A DNA stretch of 64,000 nucleotides from an uncultured Sphingomonadaceae bacterium (GCA_947499255.1 CANMNF010000001.1:744001-808000), one strand, 5' to 3'; counted from the stretch's first letter, positions 36,926-45,625 are shown. Translations and numbers: made by a program. The notes: generated by a model not told the origin, from the sequence alone.

Positions 36926-37564
36926 ATGGATAAACTTGATAAGCTTATGCGGACGGAGGCAAAGTTGCACTGGCTGTTTCTGCCGGGAGCAACAGGCACA
37001 GCTGCTCGCTACGACACGATTTTGCAAGAAACCGAAAACTTTGTAGCACTCCCGACAAAGGGTTCAATCGTGCCTGGCTGGGTTCTCATTGTGCCAAAAT
37101 TTCCGCTTGCCCGGATGGCTGATGTCGCCGACGAGATGCGCAAAGAGTTAGAAGAGCTAATCCAATGGGTATGGGACGACATTGAGCACGGCTTCGGAAA
37201 TGCGTTCTCTTTCGAACATGGTGGGCATCGGGGTTCCAAAGTTTCCTGCGGTGTTGACCAAGCTCATTTGCACATAGCACCGCTCTCCTTCGATCTGCTC
37301 GAAGCGGCTAAGGATTTTTCTGGCGGAACGTGGCAGAACATCGACAAATGCTTGGTTCCTCCCCCCAATCTCACAACTGATGAATACTGGTTTGCTTCCT
37401 CGGGCGATAAGACGATTTTTAAGCCTGTAGACAATGCACAGTCGCAGTTTTTCAGAAAGCTAATCGCAGAGAAATCCGATTGCTCGGAAGCCTGGGATTA
37501 CAAGGCTCACGATTTTTTGGAGAATGTGGAACAGACCATAAGAGTTTTGGGTGGCAATGGCTGA
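36926..37564 (+). CDS. HIT-domain-like protein, first gene of a putative defence operon
   Basis: A 212-residue soluble protein. The segment FVALPTKGSIVPGWVLIVPK (39-58) matches the beta-strand entry of HIT-fold nucleotide hydrolases/transferases, and H114-L-H116-I-A118 is the active-site motif with the third histidine replaced by Ala. Typical HIT enzymes act on nucleoside phosphoramidates or dinucleotides; the family is named with moderate confidence and the substrate is unknown. Beyond residue 125 the sequence is unlike classic HIT proteins. It overlaps the next gene by eight bases, so three genes are translated as a unit. Confidence 0.65.
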   Translation: MDKLDKLMRTEAKLHWLFLPGATGTAARYDTILQETENFVALPTKGSIVPGWVLIVPKFPLARMADVADEMRKELEELIQWVWDDIEHGFGNAFSFEHGGHRGSKVSCGVDQAHLHIAPLSFDLLEAAKDFSGGTWQNIDKCLVPPPNLTTDEYWFASSGDKTIFKPVDNAQSQFFRKLIAEKSDCSEAWDYKAHDFLENVEQTIRVLGGNG

Positions 37565-38123
37565 CGGGGACGAGCAAGAACCAGATTATGACGATGGGCG
37601 AAATGTCGGTGACTGGAATTCGAGATATGAGACACGAGCATGGATTCAGATTAGTATCGAGTTCGTCGTCCTCCTGCTCTACTTGCTTGTAGCTGGTTAT
37701 TTCCTACTCGAAGCTGTCACGGGTAAGCCCGAAAGCGTTACCAAAGAAGGCTTGGTCTACTCGCCAGCCTTAGGCGTCTATTTCATCGAAGAGCATCTAA
37801 AATGGATCGCGCTCGCCACCGCAGGCTTTGTCGGTGGTGCCGTGTTCGATTTAAAGTGGCTGTATCATTCGGTTGCCAAAGGTATTTGGAATGTAGACCG
37901 ATGCCTTTGGCGTATAATTGTCCCGTTCAACTCGTCAATGGTTTCGCTTTTTACAGGCTTCTTGTTCGCCTCAGGCGTCATACCATTTTTGCGAAACGAG
38001 AGCTTCGAAGACTTCTATGTGCTTCTCGGCTTTGGCTTCGTTTTCGGATACTTTTCCGACAACATCCTTGCGGCACTCCAGAACCTCGCCAAGCAGGTTT
38101 TTGGTACATTGAACGATGGCTGA
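37557..38123 (+). CDS. Four-helix membrane protein, second gene of the operon
   Basis: A 188-residue protein with an acidic soluble N-terminus and four hydrophobic segments (near LLLYLLVAGYFLLEAV, WIALATAGFVGGAVFDL, MVSLFTGFLFASGVIPFL and FYVLLGFGFVFGYFSD). I recognise no family. The ATG at 37557 overlaps the upstream stop, and its own TGA shares a base with the next start. Small multi-helix proteins coupled to nucleotide enzymes often act as membrane effectors in anti-phage systems, so that role is a plausible inference here. Confidence 0.7.
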   Translation: MADGDEQEPDYDDGRNVGDWNSRYETRAWIQISIEFVVLLLYLLVAGYFLLEAVTGKPESVTKEGLVYSPALGVYFIEEHLKWIALATAGFVGGAVFDLKWLYHSVAKGIWNVDRCLWRIIVPFNSSMVSLFTGFLFASGVIPFLRNESFEDFYVLLGFGFVFGYFSDNILAALQNLAKQVFGTLNDG

Positions 38124-40528
38124 TGATGCTTGTTGATCCGTCACCGCCAACCGACAAAAATTTCAAATCACACTCGAATCTGAGCAAAAAGTATGGCGCA
38201 AAAGCAGCCGGCTTGGCATTTCTTCCTCCATCTTGGCGCCTCAGTTTTGTAGCTCTGTCTACACAGGTTCAATGCGCATGGCGTGACGGTAAAAAAATTG
38301 CCGATGATCCCGAAGTCAAAAAGCTGCTGGCGTGGCTTGGTAAGCGGTCATTCGAACAACTCATTCTTCGATCAAGTGGAAGCTCAGAGACGCTGCAAGA
38401 TAGAGGGAAATTTCAATCGCGTGTCCTGAAGAAAGGTTGGAACAACTCTAACCTTATCAAAGAGCTGGAAGCTCTTTACAATCATGTAGAGGCAATAGAC
38501 GCAGAAGCGCTTTTAGGCGTTGTCGTACAACCCTACGTTTCTGCAAGCTATGCCGGGCATCTTTCGAATGAGCACAGGGTAAGTCCAACAATCAATCAAT
38601 GGTCGTATGAGCTGGAATTCCCGAGTTGGGCTCCGTCAAAAGGCATCAACTCAAAATTTACGACCTCGCCTGACCAGACATCACCCCTGGATTGTGGAAG
38701 GCAGATACCGCATCAGCCTCTCCGTTCAGTCGCACACTTCCTTGCGGCGGAGTTTGAAGAACGCTGCCATATTGAGTGGATCGTCTCAGAAAGCGCTCTC
38801 ATACTGGTCCAGATCGATTTCGAATGGCCAGAACTGGATGTTGGCCTGGATCCAAAAAAAGATATTGTAGGCCTAACACCAGCCGCGCTTGATCTTGGGG
38901 TTAAGACAGAGCTCAAGCCCTACAAAGTGGGAAGTCGTACTAAGTGGGCGAAGCTAAAGAATCTATCGGATTTCGACTTTTCATCCGAAGGGCGTCCTTC
39001 ACCGAAAGTTTATCCGCTTGAGCCCAAACGAGTTCTCGCGGCATGCGCGAACAAGACACAAAGAGCGTCTCTCGAAGACGAAATTGCGGCTCTTACTGGC
39101 GATTGTTTAGTCGTTCGGACTGATTGCATTCAAAAAGACACTCAATCATTCAATCTGCCGCGCACAGATACGATCAACGCCACGCAGGCCGTAAAGTGGT
39201 GCGAGAGCGTCATTCGGAAATACGAGCAGGATGGAATCGACCACGAGAAGTTCATCTTCTTGTTTCACGCATTCTTGCCATCAAAGGCGTCGGCATGGGC
39301 TTACGCGAGACCCGACAGCCCGATTGTCATTGTGGATGCTCTTTGGGGCTTGCCTGACGGTATGCAAGTTCTGCCAGTGGACACCTATGAAGTGAATGTA
39401 ACCCTTCCCAAAGTTATTGACACGAAGACCACTCACAAGCCGCAATTCTTGACGCAGTTGGAGGACGGCAAGTGGGACTATCGAAGCGTGAAGACCCGCT
39501 CGGCGCGAGGGCAGGTTCTTTCAAAAGCGGACAAAATTGAGATCGCTACACGCACTCACGAGATCGCCAAGAAATTGGATGATGACGCTCAAATAATGTG
39601 GTTCTGTGATATTCCTGCGGCCTATGAGGTCGGGCGTCATCTCCCTTGGTTCCGTTCACGAGAGATACTCGACCCGTCACCCAGACAGGAAATGCAATAC
39701 CAACCTTTCAAGGTTTCGACTCCTCGTGATCTAGCAAAAATCCCAACAGAGAAAGTTACACTCCAGCTCTCACCAGAAGCTAATCTCATTCGCGACTATG
39801 GGTTCTTAGAAGAGGTAATTGCCGAAGCAAAGAAGCGTAGTCTTCCTGTCCAACTAGAAGGCTCTATTTTAGGTCACGCCTATTATCGCTTGAATCAAGA
39901 AGGCGTACCGGTGGTCCTTTCCAACGCGGCGAAATACTACCGCAAACGAAACAAAAAGGTTTTCGGTAAGATTGTAAGGGACAAGATTCCCGCAAGCATT
40001 GCCGAGGGAGGAGAGTTGGTCCGCGAGGCAAGGCTGGCGAAGGGAGACCTGCAAGTCGGTTTGGCAGGTAAGTTGCTCGAAGAACTAGACGAATTTTTGC
40101 GGGCACAAGATAGTGATGAAAGCGCTGCCGAACTCGCCGATGTGCTTGAGGTTGCAAAAGGCTTGGCTCATGCTTCCGGTCATAGCTGGTCAAAGATTGA
40201 GCGCCTTGCCAAAGTGAAGGCGGAAAAGCGCGGCGGTTTTCGCGACGGACGGGTATTGATTGAGACGGGACTTCCGCATCGAGATAGCCCGCTTGAACGA
40301 CAACAACAGGTTAACATTTCAGACCTTGGTACAGTCGAGAGCAAAGCGGATTCCATTGAAGTCCCACCGGGAAAGCTCGTCTCAACCTCCAAGGGCCCAG
40401 GCATAATATTCTCATTTTTGGGTGATGCTGTGAGATATCGGCTGTCTATCAAAGAAGGAAAACTCGTCCTGACAAAGCTCGACAGCAGCGTGAGTGAACC
40501 CAGCGGGCGGCAGCAAGAACTGTTTTAG
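38123..40528 (+). CDS. PEP/pyruvate-binding-like protein fused to MazG-like NTP pyrophosphohydrolase
   Basis: An 801-residue protein starting in a TGATG overlap. The N-terminal part resembles the ATP-grasp/PPDK-N domain of PEP synthases: GAKAAG (25-30), LRSSGSSE (82-89), GKFQSR, VVVQPYV (133-139) and GHLSNE (145-150). A middle segment repeats this style (LPRTDT, ALWGLPDGMQ, VDTYEV). No phosphohistidine carrier domain is apparent. Residues 616-715 are an all-alpha MazG-like domain starting KIVRDKIP, with metal ligands E653-E654, E657 and E670-x-x-D673 and ending KRGGF. Such domains hydrolyse NTPs to NMP and pyrophosphate. The combination suggests nucleotide sensing or depletion. I know no named system with this layout. 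Confidence 0.75.
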   Translation: MMLVDPSPPTDKNFKSHSNLSKKYGAKAAGLAFLPPSWRLSFVALSTQVQCAWRDGKKIADDPEVKKLLAWLGKRSFEQLILRSSGSSETLQDRGKFQSRVLKKGWNNSNLIKELEALYNHVEAIDAEALLGVVVQPYVSASYAGHLSNEHRVSPTINQWSYELEFPSWAPSKGINSKFTTSPDQTSPLDCGRQIPHQPLRSVAHFLAAEFEERCHIEWIVSESALILVQIDFEWPELDVGLDPKKDIVGLTPAALDLGVKTELKPYKVGSRTKWAKLKNLSDFDFSSEGRPSPKVYPLEPKRVLAACANKTQRASLEDEIAALTGDCLVVRTDCIQKDTQSFNLPRTDTINATQAVKWCESVIRKYEQDGIDHEKFIFLFHAFLPSKASAWAYARPDSPIVIVDALWGLPDGMQVLPVDTYEVNVTLPKVIDTKTTHKPQFLTQLEDGKWDYRSVKTRSARGQVLSKADKIEIATRTHEIAKKLDDDAQIMWFCDIPAAYEVGRHLPWFRSREILDPSPRQEMQYQPFKVSTPRDLAKIPTEKVTLQLSPEANLIRDYGFLEEVIAEAKKRSLPVQLEGSILGHAYYRLNQEGVPVVLSNAAKYYRKRNKKVFGKIVRDKIPASIAEGGELVREARLAKGDLQVGLAGKLLEELDEFLRAQDSDESAAELADVLEVAKGLAHASGHSWSKIERLAKVKAEKRGGFRDGRVLIETGLPHRDSPLERQQQVNISDLGTVESKADSIEVPPGKLVSTSKGPGIIFSFLGDAVRYRLSIKEGKLVLTKLDSSVSEPSGRQQELF

Positions 40529-40584
40529 TGCCTGGTAGGCTTCATTGCCCCACTCACTAAAACTTTGTCGGGAGGGATTGGAAC

Positions 40585-40661
40585 GGGAGGCGCACAGCGG
40601 GCCTCCCTTGCCTCACAAGCGCAGCGTAGTGAGCCTAAATGCCTCGCCAGCATGGCGAGGC
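40585..40661 (+). terminator. Two hairpins downstream of the cargo operon
   Basis: Two inverted repeats follow the MazG-fusion gene. The first is GGGAGGC (40585-40591) with GCCTCCC (40601-40607). The second is a perfect 9-bp stem, GCCTCGCCA (40641-40649) with TGGCGAGGC (40653-40661), and a 3-base loop. Neither has a T-run, so factor-dependent termination or RNA stabilisation is possible. The rest of the 300-base gap holds the palindromic repeats. Confidence 0.5.
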
Positions 40662-40669
40662 ACATCTTG

Positions 40670-40738
40670 CGCGGTTTACCGCACACGTCCCGCGGTTTAC
40701 CGCACACGTCCCGGTTTACCGCACACGTCCTGGTTTAC
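40670..40738. repeat. Three and a half direct repeats, each with a palindromic core
   Basis: The 21-base unit CGCGGTTTACCGCACACGTCC occurs at 40670-40690 and 40691-40711. A 19-base version lacking the first two bases is at 40712-40730, and a fragment TGGTTTAC is at 40731-40738. Each full unit contains GCGGTTTACCGC, a GCGG/CCGC inverted repeat. One-site-per-two-turn spacing suggests a protein-binding array, such as iterons of a replication origin or an operator. Confidence 0.9.
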
Positions 40739-40828
40739 GATCCAAATCCTGTGCGCATGTTTGTGTACGGGTCAAAAGAGCGTCAATTACAGACCCCATA
40801 TGAGCTGACTGGAGAGATGGATTAGTGG

Positions 40829-41986
40829 CTAAAACACCCACTGATGAGCTTCGATCAAATCGATTTCACCCATGATGTAATAGTCTTTATACCCTGAGCC
40901 GGACCGGACAATAATCTCGGATATGAACTTATGATAGTCGAAGCCCTCTTGAGATAACGTATCAATGTGTATGTTGAGAACATCTCCGCAGTCGTCCTCG
41001 CCCCCCATCCTACTGATGTAGAAGTGGCTATCATTTGGTTGTCCTTGAAGTCTGCGATTCAGGCCAACCAAAATGTCACGAATTTGTTGATTGCTCATAT
41101 TCACGTAGAATATTTTGGCGGGAACTCTGAGATATTCAGCAGTTGTATAGCCCTCTCCGAGTGCGATCACAGTCTCTTGATTGACTGCGAACGCGCATCG
41201 ACCAAGCCTCCTAAAGTCATCAGTTTCATCAAAAGAGACAATTTCTGCATTAGAGATGAAATATTCGAGGGTTTCATATGGGAGATAGTCAAAGCCAGAG
41301 CCATCGACGCTAATTGGGCCACCACCCTGTTCAGTGACGCGAACTGTGCCGCCATCCGACTCAATGTGCTCAACAGCAGTCAATTCGTCTCTCAAAAGAT
41401 CGGCGCCAAACGCGCCTATCAGACCACCGATGGAAAAAGCGAGGACGGAAGCAAGAATCAACTTTCGCGGGTTGGACCAAAATTCAGTATCGGCCTGTGG
41501 CTCGCTTTCGCTCGATATCTGATTGAAGTCGATATCCTCAATCGTGATGCCGTCGGCTCGCTTAGCTAGTCCTGCATCATAAATTCTTAGCCGCCCAATT
41601 AGGGCATGTGCGGCAACCTCATGGTGCGCAAAAAGCCATTCGAGATATGGTGCACGCCTTGCAGGTCGATTACCTCTTTGCAATTCGGTGAGATCAGACT
41701 GCACCTCACCGTAAGCTTCCCGCTCATCAGCTGCGATGTTTTGCCTGTATTTCTCGAAAATTGGACGAAGTTGGGTAACTAGGATTTGATAACGAATATT
41801 GTTGGCCCCAGGGCAGCAGTCGCGGATCGCTTTTACAAACTCTTTTGAAGCGCTTTCAACTTGAGGTTCGCCGTTATCCAATTCTGCATTGATCGCATCA
41901 ATCTCACCTTGAGAGACTGATGCAAGACGTTCAGCCAATCGTATGAAGTCTTCTTTTTCGAGGGTCAATTTGCTCAGCCATTCCAC
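40829..41986 (-). CDS. Single-helix membrane protein of unknown function
   Basis: A 385-residue protein from a GTG start. A helical cytoplasmic half (residues 1-165, acidic, with a CCPG motif) is followed by one membrane segment (about 173-195, LILASVLAFSIGGLIGAFG) and a C-terminal domain rich in beta strands with two Cys positions. It belongs to the cargo segment and its base composition appears AT-richer than the backbone. I recognise no family. Neighbouring unknowns and the adjacent iteron-like array give no functional hint beyond accessory status. Confidence 0.7.
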   Translation of the reverse strand: MEWLSKLTLEKEDFIRLAERLASVSQGEIDAINAELDNGEPQVESASKEFVKAIRDCCPGANNIRYQILVTQLRPIFEKYRQNIAADEREAYGEVQSDLTELQRGNRPARRAPYLEWLFAHHEVAAHALIGRLRIYDAGLAKRADGITIEDIDFNQISSESEPQADTEFWSNPRKLILASVLAFSIGGLIGAFGADLLRDELTAVEHIESDGGTVRVTEQGGGPISVDGSGFDYLPYETLEYFISNAEIVSFDETDDFRRLGRCAFAVNQETVIALGEGYTTAEYLRVPAKIFYVNMSNQQIRDILVGLNRRLQGQPNDSHFYISRMGGEDDCGDVLNIHIDTLSQEGFDYHKFISEIIVRSGSGYKDYYIMGEIDLIEAHQWVF

Positions 41987-42058
41987 ATTTATGAGAAACC
42001 ATCGGAGTGGTAGAAGCTGATTGTCGGATAGGCAAAATGAAAAGACAGCAGTCTTCCG

Positions 42059-42730
42059 TCAGTCAAGCGCCACGCCTGGACTGGAATTTGGACGCAATCT
42101 CTCTTCACCATGTTGAAAGAAGCGCTCTTCCAAAACGTTGCCTGTTAACGGATCACGTTCGATCTCAGCGGGGCCGTTCTCTCGATGCAGGCGCCCGTGC
42201 AACAGCCAAGACTCAGCGAAAGGAACATTTGTCGCCTCATCCCTATCTATCTTGGCGGGACCATCTTCCCGATGCAACATTCCGTTCTGCGCCCATGTTT
42301 CATGTATGACATGCCCGGTATTCTCAGAAACAGAGAGTCTCGCCGGACCTCCATCTCGATGTAGTTCGCCGTTCAAGCGCCACTCCTCATGCATTGTTTC
42401 CGAATGGTCTGTTTGCAAAACAACTTGTACCGCAGGACCACCCTCGCGGTGAAGTTCTCCGTCCCAATACCATTCTTGCTCGAGCCCCAGTTTTGTCGGA
42501 AACGTGCGTGCAGGCGCATCTTCACGATGTAGCTTTCCGTGACGCCACCATTCTTCAGCAATGGTGTCGCCAGTATTGGCGTCCCTAATGACTACCGCCG
42601 GCCAGATTTCCCTGTGCTTGTCACCATTAGCGTTTGTCCATTTTTCGCGGATGGTCCCAGCGCCGTAACGAGAGGAGTCTGGGTCTCCATCCCTAATCAA
42701 CTCAACCTGAATTGTGAATTCGCCTATCAA
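42059..42730 (-). CDS. LHRxxGPA-repeat protein (MORN-like)
   Basis: A 223-residue protein made almost entirely of five imperfect repeats of about 30 residues: Trp, hydrophobic, x, Gly, x, LHRE-x-GPA, then a polar stretch and E-x-W (for example EEWRLNGELHRDGGPARLS, ESWLLHGRLHRENGPAEIE). The units should form beta-hairpin pairs like MORN or toxin-type WxxDG repeats. Related repeats occur in bacteria and large DNA viruses without a settled function. The start is a TTG. It is divergent from the 43.0-kb gene and 72 bases upstream of the one-helix membrane protein, with which it may form a unit. Confidence 0.7.
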   Translation of the reverse strand: MIGEFTIQVELIRDGDPDSSRYGAGTIREKWTNANGDKHREIWPAVVIRDANTGDTIAEEWWRHGKLHREDAPARTFPTKLGLEQEWYWDGELHREGGPAVQVVLQTDHSETMHEEWRLNGELHRDGGPARLSVSENTGHVIHETWAQNGMLHREDGPAKIDRDEATNVPFAESWLLHGRLHRENGPAEIERDPLTGNVLEERFFQHGEERLRPNSSPGVALD

Positions 42731-43016
42731 AACCCCTCAACACAACTATTATTCAAATCATTATAATAAAATAACATATTTCGCGCATGCATAGCAAATT
42801 TTTGTGGATTGGGATCGCTCCAGCGAAGTTCCAATTTTTGCCCAGAGACGTTCCAGAGCCCTCCAGTCAGATCCCGGCAAGATCGGCTTCTCTCCACTGG
42901 CCTCCAGTCAGGAGGTGAGAGATGCCCAAATGGTCAGCGGCGCTCGACCACTGGCGATTTTGAAACCGAATGTAGTCGGACTGAATTGCGCAATTCTCCC
43001 GACGGGGAGATAAGAC

Positions 43017-43643
43017 ATGACTAACTCAACACCCTGCGCAGCCATGCGCTTCGGAAATGTATGTTCAAGCCTATCGTGCTTGAAATCGGACCTATGTATC
43101 CGGCCCGAAATGATCGCGCCGTACATCCCGCCTGAGGATATTGACGCGCAGATCATCGATGAATGCCGCCGCATAGGCGCGTTGATCGTCGAGTTCTTCA
43201 ATATGCCGTCGCAAACACCAGAATTGCACGGATGGTACGGCGAGGAGAAGCACATGGTGCCAGCCCTGCCAGATCAGCTTTACCGCTTCTACACGCGGTG
43301 GCCCGGTCAATTCATGCACGGCGGGGTCGAAAAGATGCTTGAAGCGGAATTGCTGTGGACCGACAGGACAGCGGACGAGATCGCGGCGGATTACAATCCT
43401 GAGTCCGTGTGGGAAGGCAATATCGACCCTGCACCAGACGCTCCTACGCGGCTCTCGCAATGGTTCGATAACAACCTCACTACGCCCACGCCATATCCGG
43501 CGGGCGCGGGCATCAGTAAGCGCCGTCGTTGGTCGGTGATCGCCACATTGTATAATGCATGGGTTTTGGCCGTCACGCATTCAGCATACGAAGGCGACGG
43601 GTACTTCCAACATTTTGATGATGACGGAAACGTGATCGTCTAA
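43017..43643 (+). CDS. Protein of unknown function
   Basis: A 208-residue soluble protein. The ATG at 43017 follows GGGGAGATAAGAC at good spacing; an alternative ATG lies at 43110. The sequence is rich in Trp, Tyr and Pro (ELHGWYGEEKHMVPALP, YRFYTRWPGQF) with no signal peptide or membrane helix. I do not recognise it. It precedes the convergent recombinase gene, and the 286 bases upstream hold an AT-rich stretch and an 11-bp direct repeat CCTCCAGTCAG (42860 and 42901). Confidence 0.65.
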   Translation: MTNSTPCAAMRFGNVCSSLSCLKSDLCIRPEMIAPYIPPEDIDAQIIDECRRIGALIVEFFNMPSQTPELHGWYGEEKHMVPALPDQLYRFYTRWPGQFMHGGVEKMLEAELLWTDRTADEIAADYNPESVWEGNIDPAPDAPTRLSQWFDNNLTTPTPYPAGAGISKRRRWSVIATLYNAWVLAVTHSAYEGDGYFQHFDDDGNVIV

Positions 43644-43674
43644 TCACGGATAAGGGCGGCCCCGAGGGTCGCCC

Positions 43675-44235
43675 TTATTCCCATATGCGTTTGGCAAAGC
43701 GTCTCTCTTCAAGACCAACGGCGTCGATATAGATTGCGGTGGTGGTCTGCGTGGCGTGACCGAGCCATTTCTGGATGAGGTTTCCAGGCACCGATGCCGA
43801 TGCGGCCTTGATGCCAAAGCCGTGCCTACAGCCTTTGCAAGTTGCCATTGGCCCACAAATGTTGGCGTTCTCAGCAATACGCTTGACGTGCCGCCATGCC
43901 GTGCTGCGATGCATCACCCAAAGTAGAGCGCTATCAACAGACTTGGTTTCGATCAGCATAGCGGTGAGCGATGCTGGAATTGGCAAGCTGCGATAGCTCG
44001 TCTTGCGGCGTTTAAGCGTGCGGAACGTCACACGGTGCAGATCGGTGTCAAGCTGGTCACGGCGTAGACTGAGAGCCTCGGATATCCGGCAGCCCGTCAT
44101 GCAGAGCAGATAACACAGCGCCTTGATGTCTGCTGGCTCGCGGTCGGCAGCTTTTAGGAAGCGGATACGTTCCGCTTCATTGAGATACTTGCGCCGCCCC
44201 GCGTCGTCGTAAATTTGCCAATCTGTGCCCTTCAT
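43675..44235 (-). CDS. Catalytic-domain-only tyrosine recombinase
   Basis: A 186-residue protein consisting of the recombinase catalytic domain without arm- or core-binding domains. R50 in TGCRISEA, K78, R137, H160 in LGHA and the nucleophile Y169 are present. The usual His three residues before the second Arg is Lys134, next to a cysteine pair (CKGC). The size recalls FimB/resolvase-like recombinases and it may be active, but the altered site leaves this open. A start at 44319 would add 28 unrelated Cys-rich residues. Its position mid-element argues against it being the integrase for the tRNA junction. Confidence 0.75.
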   Translation of the reverse strand: MKGTDWQIYDDAGRRKYLNEAERIRFLKAADREPADIKALCYLLCMTGCRISEALSLRRDQLDTDLHRVTFRTLKRRKTSYRSLPIPASLTAMLIETKSVDSALLWVMHRSTAWRHVKRIAENANICGPMATCKGCRHGFGIKAASASVPGNLIQKWLGHATQTTTAIYIDAVGLEERRFAKRIWE

Positions 44236-44429
44236 GCGTAGTTTCCGTTCGTTGCAACAGTCTTCACAAGAGCGTTGCGACGAACCGTTGAAGTTTTGGC
44301 GCTCGGCAAGGGTTTGCACTTCTGCGCCTTAATGCAGTGGACGTGCCGTTCCCCATATAAGTCAATGATTTTGCAGGATTTGCCTGCAACATTTTTGTGA
44401 ATAATGTTGCAGGTTGTCATGATCATTCC

Positions 44430-44852
44430 ATGATCAAGCCCCGCAAATTTGCACTCACTGCCGTACTTGCTATCTCGCTCGAAATGACGGTTTTCTCGCC
44501 TTCTAACGTGACGGCACAACAAACTGCGCAGGTTGCCTTTTCTCAGGATGCGGACGTTTCCGCCAACAGATGGATTCGCGCCAACGCCGATGGCATGGCC
44601 GTAGCGATCCGTTTGGGCGATGCTACTCCCGTTGCACCACGGGTGATCGAAGACACGCTCCGCGCAGACTTTGCCAATCACGGCATCACAAAATTGCGAT
44701 TTTTCTTCGAGCGCGGAGGTACGGGCGGTTCATCGGTAATGTATCGTTCGAGCAATCATGCTTGGGGGCCATATGGATTGGCTGATGCTCGCAACAATGT
44801 GGCAGAACCGTCAGCACAGTTACGCTTCGAGATTGCGCGAGGACTGAACTAG
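44430..44852 (+). CDS. Exported protein of unknown function
   Basis: A 140-residue protein with a signal peptide ending near NVTAQQ. The mature domain (about 110 residues) has a beta-alpha character and a Gly/Ser loop (FFERGGTGGSSVMYRSSNHAWGP). No family is recognised. It overlaps the convergent gene to its right by four bases. Confidence 0.6.
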   Translation: MIKPRKFALTAVLAISLEMTVFSPSNVTAQQTAQVAFSQDADVSANRWIRANADGMAVAIRLGDATPVAPRVIEDTLRADFANHGITKLRFFFERGGTGGSSVMYRSSNHAWGPYGLADARNNVAEPSAQLRFEIARGLN

Positions 44853-45625
44853 CTGCTTGTTCCAATGCCAAAGGCGGTTGCCTCGGCAGAGGCCGTTGAA
44901 GCCTGTTGATCGCGCTCTTGATCAATTGCTTCGCGCAAGTATTGAGTGTCCTGACCACTCGCATCGACGTGATCTTCTGCGATCATGGCCTCGCTCCCCG
45001 TGCGGCTGTCTGCGAACTCACGATCCAAAGCCTCTCGTTCGGCATCGGACAGTGCCGGATCATTTCGGCGTTCGATATAGGCATCCACTTCGCGCTTCTG
45101 GTATTGCGCCTCGGCCCATTCGGCATAGCGGCGGGTTTCAGGATCGTTGATATATTTCGACCTTGCACGGCCCGTTGCCGGATCAATCATTGTAGCGATC
45201 AAGGCTGGCTCTAACCGTTCACGATATTCTTCGATGCTTTCACCAGCGCGGCGCTGCGGGATGGTATCGGGTTCCATGATGCGATTGGCGATCTCTTCAC
45301 GCCAAGCATCGCCATATTGCGCTGCGAAGTTCTGCTCCAAGTCAGCAATTTGATCCGCCAATCTCTGGGAAAGCCGTTCGGCTTGCGCCAGAATGTCGAG
45401 CGTCATTCGCGTGCGCTCGGCACGGCGTTGCTTTTGGGTTTCGGAGTATTTGCCATCGCGGGCGGTTTGCTGCGAACCCGATAGCTGAATGGGAGCTTTG
45501 CTCTCGGTATCGAGTGATTGGTTTAGCATTAGGCTTAGACGTTCATGCGCAGCAGAATCTCCGACACTTGCACTGAATGCGTCGGTCAATCTGGTATCGC
45601 TGCCGTTATGCTTGCCTTCTCCCAT
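44849..45625 (-). CDS. Coiled-coil protein of the mobile element, unknown function
   Basis: A 258-residue, highly charged helical protein (for example AERTRMTLDILAQAERLSQRLADQIADLEQNFAAQYG) with no signal peptide or membrane segment. An upstream in-frame ATG at 45664 is possible; the start at 45625 has a GAGAGAG site. It is divergent from the membrane/coupling gene group and could be a DNA-processing or regulatory component, which is guesswork. Confidence 0.6.
   Translation of the reverse strand: MGEGKHNGSDTRLTDAFSASVGDSAAHERLSLMLNQSLDTESKAPIQLSGSQQTARDGKYSETQKQRRAERTRMTLDILAQAERLSQRLADQIADLEQNFAAQYGDAWREEIANRIMEPDTIPQRRAGESIEEYRERLEPALIATMIDPATGRARSKYINDPETRRYAEWAEAQYQKREVDAYIERRNDPALSDAEREALDREFADSRTGSEAMIAEDHVDASGQDTQYLREAIDQERDQQASTASAEATAFGIGTSS

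Noticed and set aside
40525-40825. Frames running through the 21-bp repeats (both strands) giving repetitive CGKPRDV-like or GLPHTS-like peptides.
   Set aside because: The repetition is explained by the DNA repeats; no ribosome site or upstream coding context.
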